Source of the DNA: Rubrobacter sp.
Lineage (GTDB): Bacteria > Actinomycetota > Rubrobacteria > Rubrobacterales > Rubrobacteraceae
DNA: 6,393 nt
Reading direction: 5' to 3'
Assembly (NCBI GenBank): GCA_019247245.1
Contig: JAFAPF010000548.1
Coordinates: forward strand, 1 to 6,393
The translations under genes and the position numbers were made by a program. Below, piece after piece: positions 4,587-6,393 of this stretch (its first letter is position 1; the number at the start of each line of letters is the position of its first letter). The notes under the pieces were generated by a model. The model had not been told where the DNA came from and did not search any database. It worked only from the letters and a program-made list of their open reading frames with translations.

Positions 4587-6393
4587 CTACATGTTGGGCA
4601 CTACAATGAGCGCCACCGCTGCGACGAGCCCTACCAAGATGAGGGCTACCAGAACCCAAGGAAGCACCCTCCGTTGTCGAGCCCAGTTCTTGGCGTTTTC
4701 GGGGTGTGGAGGCGGAGAGCTCAGGCTAACAGGTGGGCGCGCGGATGTGACCGCCGATCTTGCCGCTTCTTGCTGGGGGCCTAAGAAGAATGCTGGAGAG
4801 TCCTCCTCCTGTTGGACCTGTTCAAGCTCGGATGTGTCCTGCTGGGTGCCTGAAAGGAATGCTGGAGACTCCCCCCTGTGCACCCGTTCGAGATCATCTA
4901 TGAGTTCGGATGTATCTTGGTACCGGTCCTTTGGATTCTGAGCCAGAAGCTTCATGGTCACGGCGTTTATCCCATCGGGCACGTCCGGATTTATCTCCCT
5001 CGGCGAACGAAGGCGTCGGCTGGTGATGTGCTCCGTTGCCGTCCCTGCCGGGGTCCCAGTGTCGTGATGCAGCTCTCCCGTGAGCATCTCGTACAGGACG
5101 ACTCCTAGGGAATAGAGGTCGCTTTGGGGGCTTGAAGACCGTCTCAGTGTCTGCTCGGGGGAGAGGTAACGCGTGGTGCCTAGAATAGCGCCCTTTTCGG
5201 GCGTTGTAACCGTGGATGACGCTACTATGAGACCGAAGTCCGCAACCTTGGCTTCCCCTGACTCGGTCAGCAAAACATTCTGTGGGCTCACGTTCTGGTG
5301 GATTACACCGTGTTCGTGGGCGACCTGCAAGGCTTGCGCTACCTGGAGAGCTATGGCGGTAGCCACGGGAGCCGGAAGTGGACCGTCCCGCAGGATCCGT
5401 TCCTTGAGGTTGCCTCCCGACACTCGCTCCATGGCTATGTAGTAACCTCCGTCCTCTGTCTCCCCCCGATCGTAGATTTGGAGTATATTCGGGTGTGAGA
5501 GCAACGCTACGTTCCTAACGTCGCGCTTGAAGCGCTCGACGAACCCCTCATCGTCGGAATATTGATTCCTCAACACCTTGAATACCACGTCCCGGTCGAG
5601 TTCCTGGTCGTGAGCCAGGTAGACCTCGGCCATCTCACTGCTGCTTATCAGCTTGGTGAGGCTGTAGCGCTCATCAGAGCGCGTGTCGAGGGTACTGAGG
5701 GGTGGGAAGTCTGTGGGCAGGCCGGGGGCAACGAGCTGAAAAATGCGCTCTGTGTACCTGAGGTCTTTCAGACGGTGCTCTCCCAGATCGCGCAGCTCCA
5801 CTCCTGGCTCCAGGTTGTCGCGTACCAACCCGTAGGTTACGGCCGATAGAAGGATCTGGCCTCCATGACCAGCGGATAACAAACGCGCGACCCGGTTCAC
5901 CGGAGGACCAAAGTAATCACCCTCGCGCTCCTCGGTTGCGCCGGTGTGCAAGGCCATCCGCACTCGCAGCGTGGTGCTCGCCTCCCATGGCTCGGCAAAC
6001 AGGGCTCCTTGCGCCACCAGCGTCGCTTCCAGGGCTTGCCTGGCGGTAGCGAAGGCTGCGCAGTAAGCGTCGCCGACCGTCTTGAAGACATAGCCTCCGT
6101 TAGCCTCTATATTGCTCCTCAAGATCTCGTCATGACGGGCGAGGGCAGCTTGCATCTGCTGCGGGTACTTTTCCCATATGGAGGTAGAGCTCTCTATATC
6201 AGTGAACAGGAAGGTGACGGTGCCGGTAGGTGGGCTCTTAGTCACGCCCCGCATCCGTTCCATCAATCGGGCGGCTACAGCAGGTGCAAGCAGCGGTTTT
6301 CCTTGCGCAGCAGAGCGAATGGCCTGAAAGAGCTCTTCGCGTGGGGCATCCTTTAGCAGGTAGCCCGTCGCACCATTCTCTATAGCCGGCAGT
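4587..6393 (-). CDS. Receiver - class III nucleotide cyclase - pseudokinase - membrane anchor fusion (5' end missing)
   Basis: The frame is open to the right edge. The 42 codons before the first possible start (TTG 6266) encode GATGYLLKDAPREELFQAIR and then LLAPAVAARLMERMRG, matching the last strand and helix of a NarL-type receiver domain, so the true start lies off the window. Numbering from 6266, residues 15-180 are a class III adenylate/guanylate cyclase domain with metal ligands D23 and D66, K62, D117, N124 and R128 all present. Residues about 200-455 resemble a Pkn-type Ser/Thr kinase. K230, N330, D343-F-G and the DLYSLG and DRY motifs are kept. The glycine loop is ISSSEMA, HRDxK has become H-Q-N325-V-S327, and the alpha-C Glu may be D249, so phosphotransfer is unlikely. 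A Pro/Ser/Gln linker with a duplicated segment leads to RQRR and a hydrophobic segment of about 22 residues at the extreme C-terminus, suggesting tail anchoring with the domains in the cytoplasm. Likely role is phosphorylation-responsive cyclic nucleotide synthesis; the product nucleotide is not determined. The final codon before TAG is Met. Confidence 0.88.
   Translation of the reverse strand, partial: LPAIENGATGYLLKDAPREELFQAIRSAAQGKPLLAPAVAARLMERMRGVTKSPPTGTVTFLFTDIESSTSIWEKYPQQMQAALARHDEILRSNIEANGGYVFKTVGDAYCAAFATARQALEATLVAQGALFAEPWEASTTLRVRMALHTGATEEREGDYFGPPVNRVARLLSAGHGGQILLSAVTYGLVRDNLEPGVELRDLGEHRLKDLRYTERIFQLVAPGLPTDFPPLSTLDTRSDERYSLTKLISSSEMAEVYLAHDQELDRDVVFKVLRNQYSDDEGFVERFKRDVRNVALLSHPNILQIYDRGETEDGGYYIAMERVSGGNLKERILRDGPLPAPVATAIALQVAQALQVAHEHGVIHQNVSPQNVLLTESGEAKVADFGLIVASSTVTTPEKGAILGTTRYLSPEQTLRRSSSPQSDLYSLGVVLYEMLTGELHHDTGTPAGTATEHITSRRLRSPREINPDVPDGINAVTMKLLAQNPKDRYQDTSELIDDLERVHRGESPAFLSGTQQDTSELEQVQQEEDSPAFFLGPQQEAARSAVTSARPPVSLSSPPPHPENAKNWARQRRVLPWVLVALILVGLVAAVALIVVPNM
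4769..4915 (-). repeat. Imperfect tandem duplication in the cyclase-pseudokinase linker
   Basis: The units at 4838-4915 (78 bases) and 4769-4837 (69 bases) lie head to tail and encode DTSELIDDLERVHRG with SPAFLSGTQQ, then DTSELEQVQQEE with SPAFFLGPQQ. The first unit includes the last helix of the kinase-like fold, so the second is an extra partial copy of that helix placed before the membrane segment. The size difference is in whole codons, and the reading frame is preserved. Confidence 0.75.

Noticed and set aside
6261..6266. TTG 6266 or ATG 6263 as the real start of the cyclase gene
   Set aside because: The frame upstream is open to the window edge and encodes the end of a receiver domain, so these are internal codons.
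4591..6356. Plus-strand open frames opposite the cyclase-pseudokinase gene
   Set aside because: They are antisense shadows of a well-conserved coding frame, and none shows a domain or a ribosome binding site of its own.
1..6393. CRISPR array, riboswitch or rRNA
   Set aside because: No regularly spaced repeats of CRISPR size, no recognisable aptamer core and no rRNA-like segment were found.

Overview
The window looks like chromosome of a Gram-positive-type bacterium, most likely an actinobacterium near Rubrobacter. This is inference from gene content: an MurT/GatD pair for peptidoglycan amidation, a response-regulator/cyclase/kinase-like fusion, and an NTF2-like protein of a type I associate with that group. 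No rRNA, tRNA or other direct taxonomic marker is present.

Left part (1-3670, plus strand). A 5'-truncated murT runs to 1157. Its stop overlaps a GTG codon that begins a 13-codon stub resembling the start of gatD (1154-1195). The full-length gatD lies only at 2906-3670. These two genes are normally adjacent or overlapping and encode one heterodimeric enzyme, lipid II isoglutaminyl synthase. Here about 1.7 kb of decayed DNA separates them. The intervening block holds a plus-strand coiled-coil-like relic with several stops (1327-1905), a minus-strand NTF2-like pseudogene with two frameshifts (2111-2516), an open relic without a start codon that runs into the gatD start (2721-2924), short repeats and several hairpins. 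A TATAAT box at 2822-2827 could be a replacement promoter for gatD.

Right part (3747-6393, minus strand, convergent with gatD). The first-transcribed gene enters from the right edge and ends at 4587. The reading frame stays open to the window edge and its first visible residues match the end of a NarL-type receiver domain. The product is therefore a receiver - class III nucleotide cyclase - protein-kinase-like - single C-terminal membrane segment fusion. The cyclase keeps its key residues. The kinase-like part has lost the catalytic Asp and Lys of the HRDxKxxN loop and its glycine-rich loop, so it is probably a pseudokinase. Downstream, 126 bp away, is a short-chain dehydrogenase/reductase-like gene (3747-4460) whose catalytic Tyr position is Leu.

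The two points most worth attention are the split murT/gatD operon with the gatD stub, and the receiver-cyclase-pseudokinase fusion in which the usual LuxR-type DNA-binding output appears to be replaced.
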